From Puccinia triticina (taxonomy: Eukaryota > Basidiomycota > Pucciniomycetes > Pucciniales > Pucciniaceae), in contig NC_070573.1 of NCBI RefSeq assembly GCF_026914185.1, positions 3,775,501-3,839,500 of the forward strand: a DNA stretch of 64,000 nt. Reading direction: 5' to 3'. The translations under genes and the position numbers were made by a program. Position 1 is the stretch's first letter, and each line of letters begins with the position of its first letter. This document shows positions 22,312 through 34,552 of this stretch, one piece after another. A model generated the notes under the pieces. The model saw only the letters and a program-made list of their open reading frames with translations. It did no database searches and was not told where the DNA came from.

Positions 22312-25300
22312 TCATCTTAGAGGGAAATTTTCATTGTTACTAGGCACATAAGGTTTGATTAAACTAACAGGAAAAGTAGGATGTTTTCTTTCTAATTCAC
22401 CTGTTAGTATGACTTCAACAGCATTCTTTCCATGTAAGGCTTTGATAACAAATGGTCCTACAAATGAGTCTCTCAATTTCTTAGGGCCAGTGAGGTTGGT
22501 AAAGTTAAATGTAGAAATAAGAACTTCTTCTCCAACTTTAAACTGGTGAGGTTTATGAGTCTTGTCCCATATAGTTTTGTTGTATTTAAAGGATTTTTTA
22601 ATGCATTCTGCGGCGTAATTAGCTGTCTTAGTCATCATTTGATGAAAGTCTGCGGCATTAGGATGTATTGTTATAGATTTGGATAACACTAAGTCTTTGG
22701 GGAACCATGGAATCCATCCTCTTTCCAATTCAAAAGGCGTAATATTTGTAGAACTATGTTTGCTGGAATTGTAGGTAAACTCAAGGGCTGGTAACAGTGA
22801 GCACCAATCATGAGTATAATTATCTTTGTCCTTAAATTCCAATCCATAGGCACAATATCTTCTGATCATGTCTTCAAGAGTTTGAATCATCCTTTCAGCT
22901 CATCCATCAGTCTGTGGGTGGTAAGCTGTGGAGAAATTTAATTGTGTACCACATAGATCATAAATTCCTCTCCAGAATTCTGATGTAAATTTAGGATCTC
23001 TGTCTGTAATAATGTATCTTGGGCATCCTACATCAGCAATTATCTTTTGCCAGAACAACATAGCTATATCAAAAGCTGTATTCTCTTTATGACATGGAAG
23101 GAATTTGGTTCTTTTTGAAAATCTGTCTACTACCACTAATACTGAATTATACTTATCTTGTCCTGCAGGTGGTAATCCTGTAACAAAATCCATATTAATC
23201 ACACACCATCTTTCAGTAGGTTCTTCAATTTCCTCTAATAGTCCATATCTCTTTCCTGTAGCTTTGTTGGCTTTTTGGCACCTTTCACAAAATTCACAGT
23301 AGTCCTTGGTTTCATTCTTAAAGTTTGGCCACCATGCAATGTGCTTCACTCTCTCTGTAGTGCGCTCTACAGAGAAATGTCCAGCAGTGATATTATCATG
23401 GCATTCTCCAAGGAATAAATTGATGTGTTCTCTTTGCACTAGGACTACTACACCAGTATGTTTGGTTCTATGGTAAAGTAATCCATCAAGAAGGGAAAAT
23501 CTATCTTCTTTAAATGCTGTAGCCCAGGGTTCTTCCAAGGAGTTAATTAAATCCATATTCTTATACTTACTCTGTAGGATTTCCTTAATGGTAGAAGTAT
23601 TCTTATTGGTATCATAGGATTTTCTGATTTCATCCCAGAATTTTTCTTCCATTTCACATACATGTAATCCAAGGATATCATAATTTTCTGAAGGAGCATC
23701 ATATGCAGGATTATCTTCATCATTTTCCTGAGGAAATAAGGCCATGATTTTTGCAGCAATTTCTCCGTCCCACGCTGGGTTCTCTGGTAAATTTTCTAAA
23801 GACCATCTGCTAAGACCATCCGCATTTTTATGGATATTTCCAGCTCTGTGGATGATAGTAATGCTTCCTCTCCACATTTGAATAGCAATTTGCCATCTAA
23901 GCATATGTCTATTGGGAGTTTTCATACCTAAGAGACTTTTAAGGGCTATACAATCAGTAATGACTTCAAAGTCACATCCATCTCAGTAGTAATATAATTT
24001 CTCTAATGCCCATACTAGAAAAAGACATTCTAGCTGGCTAGCTCCATATCTTTTTTCACTGTCTTTCAAGGTGCGGGAAATGTAGCATATGAATCCTTCT
24101 CTGGGGACTTCAAAATCCTGTATCTGGTGTAATGCAGCACCTAATCCTTCCATGCTGGCATCTACATATAATCTGTAAGGTTTATGGGAATCAGGCATGA
24201 ACAGTATTGGTGTTGATGAAAGTTTTTCTCTCATTACATTAAAAGCTTCTACTCTAGTAGTTGTAATCTCAAATGCAGTATTGGGACTACTGAGTTGATA
24301 AAGTGGGCCACTTATTTTTGCAAAATCCTTAATATGTTGTCTGTAGTAAATTGCAAAACCTAAGAATGACTGTACTTCCCTCAGGTTAGTTGGCATAAAT
24401 TTGAGCAAAACAGCTGCTACTTTATTCATGTCTATAGCTATACTGAGTCCTGATACAATATGTCCAAGAGCTTTAAGTTCCTGAAATCCAAATTGGCATT
24501 TACTCATTGATATTTTCATATTCATTTTAATTACTCTTTCTAAGACTATGGTCAACTTCTTGAGGTGTTCTTCCCAGTCTTGGCTGAATATGATAATGTC
24601 ATCAATGTAAATTATAAGCCATCCCTCACATAACTCTCTGTGGAATTCAGTATCCATCATTCTCTGGAAGTGAGATGGTGCATTTTTAATTCCAAAGGGC
24701 ATTCTGAGATATTCATAAATACCCACATGTAATATAATGCGCAACAAATGTCTACTGTCTTCATGAATTACATTTTGGTGGAATCCTTTTAGTACATCCA
24801 TGCAGGTAATAAATTTTGCATTCTTGACTTGCGTGATTGCTTCACTAATCTTGGGCATGGGATATCTATCAGGAATAGTGTAGATATTGAGGGCTCTAAA
24901 ATCACCAACCATCCTGGACTTATCATTATGCCACGCAATGATTACAGGTGTTGTACCTTCCACATTCTCATTTGCGCCAACCTTGCGCAGAACTTTCATT
25001 CTAACTAATTCATTTACATGTTGTTGCAAGGCTTCTCTGCTTCTAGGGGATGCTGGGTAGGAGGCTTTTATCAAAGCTGGTGGATAAGGTCTGGAAGTAT
25101 TAAGATTGATTCTTACTTCATGTCCTTTAATACATCCAAAGGGTTCATCAGCTGTAGCAAAGGCCAATTTATGTTTATGCAGTAATGAAACTAATTTTTC
25201 TGTTTGTTCTGGTGTCAGATCTGGTGAAATTCTGGCGTCAGATATGGTGTTAGAGAATTTTGAGGCTTCCACAGCATTACATTCTAGTTGCTCTAATGTA

Positions 25301-25802
25301 AATTTTTCCGTAATTCCTAGTTCAAATTTAGTCAAGAGATCTCCATCAATGGTAAAGTATCTGCCATTACTGTTAATGACATCAATACCATAATTAATAA
25401 TGTAATCATTACCAAGGATAATGTATTTCATCTTGAAACCTGCCATTACTACTAGCTCAACTGTAATTTGTACACTAGATCTTGTGTGAGGGAAAATAAT
25501 ATCTAGAGTAATGATACCTAGTGGGGACAATTTGCTATTGCAGCTGTGGAATTTCTCCTTCTTGACTGGGGATAGCTTGGTCTTCCAGTCAGGCATAATA
25601 GTGTCTAATAATTTGGGGCTAATTATTGAACAGAATGCTCCGCCATCAATGAGACATTTGAGTTTATACTTGTTACATAGTATATTAGTAGTGTTGGTTC
25701 CTCCTGTAGTGTGCATATTACCTACTTGGTCAGGTTTAACTACTGGTAACTTCCTAATATTATGTGGGGCTTTATCCTCTGGGATCTTGGAAATATTAGA
25801 TA
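22312..25802 (-). pseudogene. Gypsy protease-RT-RNase H-integrase, with two in-frame stops
   Basis: One continuous minus-strand frame runs from the Helitron junction at 25802 to 22312. It shows a protease-like CLIDGGAFCSII (DGG where DSG is usual), RT with MPFGIKNAPSHFQRMMD and YIDDIIIFS, RNase H LYVDASMEGLGAAL, an integrase zinc motif H-x-H...CEFCERC, the DDE core ([17 protein letters not shown], and the E in AERMIQ), and a C-terminal VGPFVIK tail. TGA codons at 23983-23985 (RNase H) and 22900-22902 (just before the catalytic Glu of integrase) interrupt it. Confidence 0.93.
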
Positions 25803-25869
25803 CTAGAGGCCAAGGCGGCTTCGCCGCTGTAAATCCCAAGTCTAAATCTTCAGGTGCCTTTTCTGACCG

Positions 25870-27770
25870 ACTTCAATGAGTCTAGGCAGATTAAGAGGCC
25901 ACACTTACAAGCCAACTCCATGGCTTTCAATTCTTGCAGTTCTCTCTAGCTGATGACATTCACTCGTTGCCAATTGTTTCAGCTAGATTGAATTTTGGTG
26001 ACTAAATATGAGAAAATCAGTTGTTCCCTCTGGCTCCCATTTTCATCAATGGATTGGGACCTGAATTGTTGCACTGCAGTTCATTTTCATTTGAAGAACA
26101 TTCTGTTAGTATTGCTAATTTAAGAAGTGCCACAATTCACTCTATAGAAGAATTACAATTTTGAATGACTACAGCTTGAAACATGTCCTTATTACTTGCT
26201 AAAAATTAATCCCCACATACTTGCTTCAAATTTCTTCAATCACATGTTTAAATAAAACTTTAAGTACATAGACCTTGTGTGCATCATCCCTTGATCATTA
26301 AGATTCAAATGCTAAACTGATGAGCTTTTTTGATGCAAGGAGCCCCATTAATTTCTCTTGGAGCATGAAACACAATTGGTGGCAGGACTTAGAAATATTT
26401 ACACACTCAGTTATCCAGCTTGGGATCAACAGGCCTATGGACACATCCCCAAGCTGATTGAGCAGAAAGCAGAAGAGGTTGATCTTGCACAAGGTTCAGG
26501 TGGACTAGTTTCTGTTCCAGGTGGAGATAATTGTTTATGATAGAATCAATGGTGGACTGATATGCTAAATTTGTTGTTAGTGTAGCATATTGTTATTTTT
26601 TCACTGCACTACATCAATAATCCTTTTATCCTTGACTTTTTGCAAATAAAAATACTTTCTTTGTTTTTATTCTTTTGCAGTGAGTGTAGATAAAAGATAG
26701 CAAGTTAAGAATAACTGAATCCAAAGTTTTTGGTGGTGAACAATCTTATCTTATCTCTGAAAATAGATGCACTAAGATTTAGTGTATGTGTGATAGTAGA
26801 TAAAACAACAGTTATTGCATCTCTGAGATTAACAATAGGACAAGGCAAATCCCCCATGTGATAATCAGAATGGGATTTGGTAAAGAATCTGTTAATGATA
26901 GGAATATCTTGTGGATGATAAGGTTTGGAGGTTGGGGGACCTGACTGTTGATCAGAGCTAAATGCAGTAACAAATTTTTGGGCCAAGTTTCATCTATTCA
27001 CATCTCATTCAAGACATTTTCTGGATTAGCACAGTTGAAGCAAGCATGAAAAAATTATTGAAAAAATGATTGAAATCCAGTGCAACCAGAATTAGGACAG
27101 CTCAACCATGCTTATGAAAAAACATGATGAGCATAGAGGCAAACAATCGAGGCTACAGTGGTCAGGAAAACATGGTCACAAGGGAAGTGGAAAGTGATCA
27201 AATTCTTGACTTCATTGGGTGTTTTAGAAAGTTGTACATGCTATGCAGTATGTCAAGTCAAGTGATCTCCATGCTGAATCTTAATGATTACTGCAAGAGG
27301 CTCCATTACCCTGACATTCAGCATTGTATTGCTGCACTTGGATAGCATTTATGTAGTGTTGCTCTTGCTGATGTTGCTGTTCCTGCTACTGTTGATGTAA
27401 CAATTGACCAGAGATGTTTGCATGATTGGATTTCTGCCGCAGTTGAGCTTCTGGTTGATTTTGCACAGGTGCTGACTGAAAATACTGGTGAATGACATTT
27501 TCACACAACAAGTGCAGGGAAAGATCAAGCTTCAATAGTCAGTCTAATGAATTGGCGGCTAAATCATCAAGTTTTGAATCAGCTGTGGGAATGTCAGTGT
27601 GTGATCTTTGTTTGCCTTACCTAATAGATAAGCTTTAGGGCAGAGCAATTGGAAATAGATTCTGGCCACTCAAGGGAACAGTTGGAGCTAAATATCAGGC
27701 TTCAGGAGATATGAAATGTGCAGAAACAAAGTTGTTCAATGTATGAATGTATCTTACTTGCTGAACTTAA
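25870..27770. other. Helitron interior, AT-rich, unassigned gene-like pieces
   Basis: No gene recognised. Short open stretches exist on both strands: + 26358-26540 (SYPAWDQQAYGHIPKLIEQK), + 27124-27345 (contains YPDIQHCIAALG, then reading continues past TAG as DQRCLHDWISAAVELL), and - 26705-26986. They look like decayed exons, possibly captured, but no family could be named. Confidence 0.35.
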
Positions 27771-29060
27771 GAAGAAGAGAAAAGAAAGATGGAGCGGGAG
27801 AAGATACAGAAAGAAAAAGAGAGGGGGAGGTGCAGCAGACAAGGAACACGCGAATGGGCGGGAGAGAGGGTCAAGAAACATTGAGACAATTGCGCAAGTA
27901 GCCGTCAAGGTCCATCCACCCGCTGCGCGTCCTCACCAGAACCTTGAGCTCTCCGGCCGGCGGGGAAAGCTTTGAAGGGGAGGCCGCCGCGGGGCGCTTG
28001 ACCTCGACGAGCTTACACATGACCAAACTCTCCTCGGTGGGGCTGCCGGAGCAGCGGCACCAGAAGGCGCAGCGGGCCTGATCGCCGACGCCAGCAACGG
28101 CCAGCCGGGCTCTCGCAGCTCCTGGAGAGCAGGGAGTCGAGTCTAGGGGGGACGATCCAAGAGTGGCAGGCAAGACATTGGGTGTGGATGAGGCATTTGA
28201 GCGGGTCGGCGGGGTTGGGCTCCTCCGGCTCAGCTAAGTGTGGCTGTGGATGAGGAGGAAGGTGAGCAAGACGCGGTCGGACGGGCGCCGGGAGAGGGAT
28301 ATTGTCTTTGGAGGCCGTCCAGGCATCGTTGCTAGATCAGACTACGTAGGACTGAGCAGTCTGGTACTCAGTTGGGCCGAGCTGAGCGTCGACAGCGCGG
28401 TAGCGGGCATGTTCCGAGCAGCAGCACTGGCGGCGGAGATGGGCTGTGGCGCCAGTGCGGGAATGGGACCAGACAAGGTCGGCAAGCTGGATGGAGCCCT
28501 TGCTCTGCATCCGCTGGCTCTCCAGGCTGGGGTCCCACAGCGGCGCAGGGATCCCTAAGACCGCTCGTATATTTCTCTGCCCCCGGATCGGCCGTAACGA
28601 GGGAGGCTAGGCCAGCGTGTAGTATTCCCAGTGAATGCAGCAGCAAAGACAGACGGGGTGAGGCCTGAACAGTCTATGCTTGAAGGGCTGGCTGGAGACC
28701 AAGGGCGTGGCGGAGGCAAACTTATTTCCATACCAACGAGTGACCGGGAGCTGGTCGTGAGCAACAGTTGAAATTTGTAGAGTATCCGAACCAGTTTCCA
28801 ACAACAGTTGAGTGGCTGGGTAGACTGAAGTCGAGGCAGGGCAACTGTAGTTGGTGGTGGCGGGTGGTGGCCAGACCTTGGCCTGATATATAAAGAGGCC
28901 ATCTGGCCACTACGTTTGTCTCCCCAGGTGTTTCTGTTTTTGCTGTAATTCCAGCTGGCGGTACATCCTCGCGCTCCTCCGCTGTTGCACTTGCACAGTC
29001 TGAGGGGCTAAAGAGTGGGCCCCCCATTATGCAGATTGCCATTGGCTATGCTGGGGGCCT
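27771..29060. other. GC-rich block inside the Helitron, probably captured host DNA
   Basis: Base composition changes sharply from AT-rich to GC-rich near 27770 and back near 29060. Open frames occur on both strands (for example - 27871-28173, with GELKVLVRTRSGWMDLDGYL, and + 28238-28558). None is recognised. Helitrons commonly capture gene pieces, and the composition contrast fits that. Confidence 0.45.
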
Positions 29061-29357
29061 TCAACCCCATACTTTTTGACCCATCCGATGAGATGGGCTG
29101 GAGTGTGAGCCCGGGTGCAGCAGCTATGCTGGTGTTGGGGGGCTATGTTGCTGGTAGAGATTTTATTTCCATTTATCAATGTACTTGCACCCATCATGCC
29201 AGTTCCTCTTGTATTATTAGTGGGGAAACCCTTTATTTTTGTTTTTGACTTTATTTTATTGTAGGGGGAAACCAATCATTTTTTTGTTAATTTGGTCAGC
29301 TGTAGGGGAAACCCTTGATTTTTTTTTCCACAAAACTGTGGTTTTAATAGACTTGGA

Positions 29358-31679
29358 TAAGCCTGTCTGCTTTACATGTAATGGCGTGATTTGAATTGCT
29401 TGCTGATTCATCATCTGAGTCATCAGAATCACTAGGAAGGGATTCTCCTGAGTAAATGCTAATAGTGTCACATGGTAATTGGTTATCTTCACTCTGGATC
29501 ACTGCTATCTTCTTGCTGATCTTCTTGGGACATTTGGTAGACTTATGCCCAGTCTTACCACATTCATAGCATGTAATTTCTTTAGGAGCTGCTGGTTCTT
29601 TGGCCTCAGGTCTCTTATCCTTATAATTGTCTCTTGTGTTTGTTTTGCTTCTAGCTTTGTCTTCCTTACAAACATTCACTATACTTTCAAGCTGTTTAAT
29701 GAATTCTGAAGTGTCATCATTAGTTCTGATAGCTAGGCGCATTTTGTACTCAGTTTTGGGGTCAAGTTGAGACAGTAATTTATCATTGATAGATTGGTTA
29801 TCCAAGTGTCTTTCCATAGCTTGTATCCTGTTAACTTAGCTGATAACCCATTCAGAAGGTTCAGTCTCACCATACACATCAAATTTAGATCTTCTAAAGG
29901 CATCTCTGACTTTTCTTTTCCATTCAGGGGAGCTATATTTCTTAATGATTTCTGCTTTCCAGAAAGCCCAATCTTTTGGTCCTTGAACTTCTTTCTTTCT
30001 ATTGTTGTACCATATGTTTGCTGGTACTGTAAATAATGAATTAAGTTTGGAACAAATGATTTGATCTGGTGCATTTGTATCATCCTGTAAACTGTCAATC
30101 CATTCTATAAATTTTTAAATTCTCCTTTGCCAGAAAATGTGTCTCATTCACTTATTTTGGGTAAATTGGCTAATCCTAATTTATGAATGGCTTTGTCCTC
30201 TTCATTTGTTGGAAAATTACGTGGAGTAGAAGATGTTGTTCTTCTGTTGGGAGCTGGTAGTGGAATGTCTACATCACTATCATCTGAATCTGAATTTTCT
30301 GCCTTATGAGGTGGAAATTTCTCATTAGGTGCTCTGTCAGATTTTACTCTTGTTGAACTGCTGCTGCCCTGCATATGGGGTGGAGTATCTTTATTCATGC
30401 TCTCTTTCACCGGGGGATTAGGTGATGAGTGTCCAATATTGTTAATAGAATTTATTACTTGTAAAATTATAGTTTCCAATTTATCTTGTTTTGATGCTGT
30501 GTCTGTGGTTTGTTTCTCAAACCTGTTTACTACATCTTCAAATGTGGTAAATTGTGATGTAATTTTATTTTTAGTATCATTCTGCAGGGTTCTTAAGCGT
30601 GATTCTAACAAATTCAATTTCTGTAATATTTCTTGGTTGGTATTTTCTTGACCTTGAACCAGTTCTCCAGTTCTAGCCAGGGATCTAGTAACTTGGGTAC
30701 TCAATATTTCAAGAGCAGAGGGCGCTTCATCAAGCTTCTTATCCATACTCTCCAATTTATTCAAGATGACAGTGAAGGCATCATCTTCAGAATTCACCTG
30801 CTCACCTACATGCTGTGTAACTTTGTGGCACAATTTCTTAAGATCTGATGATGATTCTTTGTTACTTTGCGTAATTCTTTCTACAACAAAGTTAAGATTT
30901 TCTGTGTACACATGTAGAGCAGTTTTGAATGGAGTATCTGGATTGTTAACAACATTTGGAATATCTGGGACATTTGATGTGTGTTCAGAACCAGAGTTAC
31001 TATTACTACTAAAGAAGTGGGAGCTATTTAAGGATCTAGGTCCATCTGACACTCTTGGTGGGCTATTTTGCCTTGCTCCAGATGTTGATAAGTGCCTTGG
31101 AGGGATCTGCCCAGGCTTATCATTTCTTTGTAAATTTGACTGCACCATTGTTGATTGCGCCCAGTATTCCGTGGGTGTCTGGAATTCACATTTTTCCCCC
31201 TGCGTGACTGGGGTCTTGAAGCAGGTCTTCAGCACTGCGGGATTCTTAATGGAGAGTGGTTTTGTCTGTGGGACGGCTGTAGAATTAGCAGGGATTCTGA
31301 GCTGATCTCCATTGGATTCCAATCTTTTGTCCTCTTCAAGGTGGCTGTTAAACCTTTGAGGTCTATCATCGCCTGGAAATCCGTCCGGCAGTATTTAAGA
31401 TGCGCTATTATTGCCGCGTGGCTGCTGCAATTGCGCACGTCCTTGAGCCACGCCTTGTAACCTTTCATCCTGTAATAGTAGCGCTTGAACTTCTCTTCCG
31501 TCGAGACTTTTAGTAGAAGACAGATTCTTAGTTTTTCCTTTCTTTGTAGCATATATAATTTTCTCTGCTACAGGTTGTTTAGCTGGTGGAAGAACTGACG
31601 CAGGTGGAAATCCTCTGCCTGGGTCTGATTTGCGGGTTCTTCCATTATAACCTTGAGTTCTGAGAGAAGGAGGAGACAT
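29358..31679 (-). pseudogene. Gypsy Gag, broken
   Basis: Starts at the ATG at 31677-31679 (MSPPSLRTQGYNGR). A Ser/Pro/Asn-rich part with heptad-like coiled-coil sequence (about 30500-30900) precedes a capsid-like region (FIEWIDSL ... WAFWKAEII ... SPEWKRKVRDAF) and a zinc knuckle CYECGKTGHKSTKC. Breaks: TAA at 31395-31397, TGA at 30144-30146, a one-base loss in the A-run near 30112, and TAA at 29836-29838. It ends at 29358, where the Helitron begins; the frame there is in phase with the pol frame at 25802. Confidence 0.88.
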
Positions 31680-32971
31680 AATAGAATTATTTTTGTTTTT
31701 ATTTGGAGTATTTTTTGAGGTGTAAATGTATCTGAAGATTTGTCAGAAATAGCTGGGGAATCTGCCCGCTGATTAATATCAGTGGTTTCCTCTCTAGCCT
31801 CACAGGGTTGCGTGTTTTTGTCCTTAACTCCAAGGGATTGAAGTTCTGGGGTAAGGGTGTCAACGTTGGTAGACACTGTACACACTCAAAAACACAAAAA
31901 TATTAGTATTAAAAAATACCAATCTGACGGGAAAAGGGTAAGGAAAAAGATGTAATTTTCCAGATTTGGGATATTCTGAGTACTTTGAAAGTTATTGTGA
32001 TTTTGCCGGAAATCAATGTAGGAATTTTTTCCTGTTGATGGAAAGGGTTGAATTTTTGTTGGATGGAAGCTAAGATGTTGGCGCAGAAGTGTATCAACTT
32101 GGTTTGTTGATTGCTCAAACGGTGTGGAGTGGAGCTCCTTTTTAAACTCTTGGAATAGCGGTTCTACAAGAGGGGGGGAAGTAGTGATGCGCTTGTACAG
32201 CGCTTTTGGTATCTGTTGGCTAGGTATATTACTTCTAGTCTGATCCGCTAGGTTCGCGCGGTTTGATCGGCAGTCTAAAATTGTCTGTAGCTGCTCTAGA
32301 TCAGGAGCTACAGGTATTACAGTGATCCTGCTTGAGGGTTGCGGCTCAAGGAGGGTATGTACGGTAGGTATGCGCCTGTATGCGCTTCTCTAATTGAGTT
32401 AGGTGGAGTGCGTCTAGTGTGTAAATCCCTGTAGATCCTTGAAGATCGGGGTAATACAGTAGTTCAATGTAATTGAAATGTAATTGAGTTATGTAGATCC
32501 TGTATACACAGGATACGCACGGTGTATGTAGTACCACTTAGTCCCGCAACCTAATGCGCTCTCAAGTGGGAATGCAGTACAAATGCTTTCCTGCCGTAGG
32601 AATGGTAGAGTTTGGAGTCTCACAAAAAAATCCTAGTAGTGTAAATCGACCCTTGCGGTTCAATTGGTCTGCTCAGAATCTTTGTATCTCTTCTCCTTTT
32701 GGGGGGAACAAGCGTTCCAGTGTGTTTTCCGCAGAGAAAATGAATGAAACTCACTGGAATTTCACTGTGTAGAGTCAACCAAGTGTGTATGATTCAATTT
32801 CTATGAGTTTTGACAAGATAAAGGCAATTTTTCCAGTACAAAAATAGAGAGATAGTCAACAATAGAATGATTTTTTATGGATTTTTCCGGTTTTATAGAA
32901 GGAAACAGGGTGGAGAGTCTTGGAAAATGTTGAGAATTTAATGAAGAATCTAAGAAACAATCACGGGAAAT
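31680..32971. other. Gypsy leader between the extra ORF and Gag
   Basis: About 1.3 kb of 5' leader. A minus-strand frame at 31568-31885 overlaps the Gag start in another phase and shows no motif. No RNA gene is seen. Such a long leader is unusual beside the short leader of the copia element at 42246. Confidence 0.4.
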
Positions 32972-33391
32972 CTATTCAATAAATTTTCTTCTTCTTCTGT
33001 GCGGTGGTTGCGGAGGAGGACCGTCAGAAGTGAAGGGGGGGAGCGTGGAGTAGGAGGTATGTTCTGTATAAGAGCAGTATTCCTTGTCAAATGGAGGATG
33101 TTCAGATTCTAAAGAGGTAAGTCGAGGTTTTCTAACAAGTTTAGTATGTTCCTCTTCCAAAAATTCTGACTCTTCAGTAGTATGAATAAGTGTACTGTTG
33201 GGATCATAGATACAATGTATCCAAAGTGTACTGTAAGTTGTCCAGGTACAGGTGTAAAATTGGTCCTCTCCAAGTGTGTGAATTTTTATGACGTGTTCTA
33301 GGAATTCAATGTTATTTGGATCTTCCTTTGTGTATTTCTGTAATTTCAGGAGGTTGGAGTTGGGTTTGAAATCACAGACAATGGCAGGCAT
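32972..33391 (-). CDS. Extra 139-aa ORF in the gypsy leader, upstream of Gag
   Basis: An ATG frame of 139 codons lies between the 5' LTR and Gag. The product has a mixed N-terminal half (MPAIVCDFKPNSNLLKL, YTCTWTTYSTLWIHCIYD) and an acidic, Pro-rich, basic tail ending PPPQPPHRRRRKFIE. I do not recognise it. No stop interrupts it, although Gag and Pol of the same copy carry several. It could be an accessory protein or a chance frame. Confidence 0.4.
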   Translation of the reverse strand: MPAIVCDFKPNSNLLKLQKYTKEDPNNIEFLEHVIKIHTLGEDQFYTCTWTTYSTLWIHCIYDPNSTLIHTTEESEFLEEEHTKLVRKPRLTSLESEHPPFDKEYCSYTEHTSYSTLPPFTSDGPPPQPPHRRRRKFIE

Positions 33392-33506
33392 TTGTCTTTT
33401 AACAAGACATTTTGGCGTAAAAAAATGGTAAGAATTAGGTATGTTAGTATGATTATCACGGTTTGGGAGTGAGAATCACGGATAAATAATAGGCCAGACC
33501 CCCAAT

Positions 33507-34457
33507 TGTCAGCCTGTAGGTAACTAACTGTGTCTGAGAGGGTTGTTACTAGCAAGATGATAGTGTTAAGTGTCAAGGATGGGCCAATGGGTTTGTGGTA
33601 AGACCTGTAAAAGGTTTCACCCTGTCAGTAATCTTGACTGAGAGGCTTGCTCAATTAAGGCGCATCCAGATCAACACAAAGTGTTAATAGGCATCCAAGG
33701 AATAACTCAACTTGGGTTCGTGGTTTTACCTACAAAAAGGTAAGGGTAATGAAGATTTGATGTTATTCCTGAATTGAATGATGGTTGAGAATGAAAGCAC
33801 TGTTTAACTTTAGTATGGGTTAAACTTTGCTGTAATAATATTCTGAGGGATAAACGGTCCTGGGGGTTGTGTTTAAATAGAGAGGAAAGAGCAAGAGGGA
33901 ACATGAGGCGCTTGGAGGCGCTTCAAGACCAGGGGGGAACTGGAAGCGCCCAAGGGAAGCAGATCCTCATGAGGATCAACATTGGAAATGATAAAGGCAG
34001 TGTAATGATCAGTACTGATCCTAGATCAGTAGCAGTGCACACTAGCTGATCATAACCAATCATCAATTCCATTCAGTGCTCTTTGAATTGGATTACATCA
34101 TGTATTGTTTATGTATTTATATCATAACCAATGTGTTATGTAAATAGGGACTGAGGCGTAACAGGGGATAAATGAGTATACCTGTCTTGGGGTATTTCAC
34201 GTGTACAGTAATATTACAATGTATTGTAATCTTACTGTTTGCACGTAACTTAACTCTTATAACAACAGTACATTATGGTAACTGTATTTAACTATGGTTA
34301 TCTGTAATGTGATGTATAACAAGAGTACATTCCTAAGCCTGTATCTAATGATATACATATGTAATAAAGGTGTAAGAGGAATGTACTATAAGTAATGTGA
34401 ACAATTGCAGGTACTTGGTACGTGTAAGGTACTGTGACATGTACTCTGTGGCTGACA
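33507..34457 (-). repeat. 5' LTR of the nested gypsy element (951 bp)
   Basis: Aligns along its length with 21111-22063 and shares the termini. About 40 differences and a few 1-base indels were seen by eye. Confidence 0.95.
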
Positions 34458-34552
34458 GTGTCAGAAATTTAGGGGAAAAAAGAGCAGGTACCCGTTGACA
34501 CCCCCTGACACCCGCCCCGCCAAGAGCCCTTGGATGTGCCGCAGAGCAATGG

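Larger units (their letters stand above)
25803..29357 (-). mobile_element. Second Helitron, inserted in the gypsy gag-pol frame
   Basis: On the minus strand it starts TCCAAGTC at 29357 after A (29358) and ends with hairpin GCGGC-GAA-GCCGC, TTGGCCT and CTAG (25806-25803), followed by T (25802). A-to-T insertion without duplication is the Helitron rule. Joining 29358 to 25802 keeps the gypsy reading phase across the junction (…ADRL then ISNISKIPED…), which confirms both ends. The 3' end is nearly the same as that of the first Helitron (17435). No helicase or Rep domain is visible, so it is non-autonomous (3555 bp). Confidence 0.9.
21111..34457 (-). mobile_element. Ty3/gypsy retrotransposon with a nested Helitron
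   Basis: LTRs (21111-22063 and 33507-34457) have 8-bp inverted ends TGTCAGCC/GGCTGACA, flanked by the 5-bp duplication GTGTC at 21106-21110 and 34458-34462. A polypurine tract GGAGGGAGGAAG adjoins the 3' LTR. Gag, protease, RT, RNase H and integrase are on the minus strand in gypsy order. Without the Helitron the element is about 9.8 kb. LTRs are about 95-96% identical by eye, so it is older than the copia elements here. Next to the 5' LTR the sense sequence is ATTGGGGGTCTGGCC; the primer tRNA was not assigned. Confidence 0.96.
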
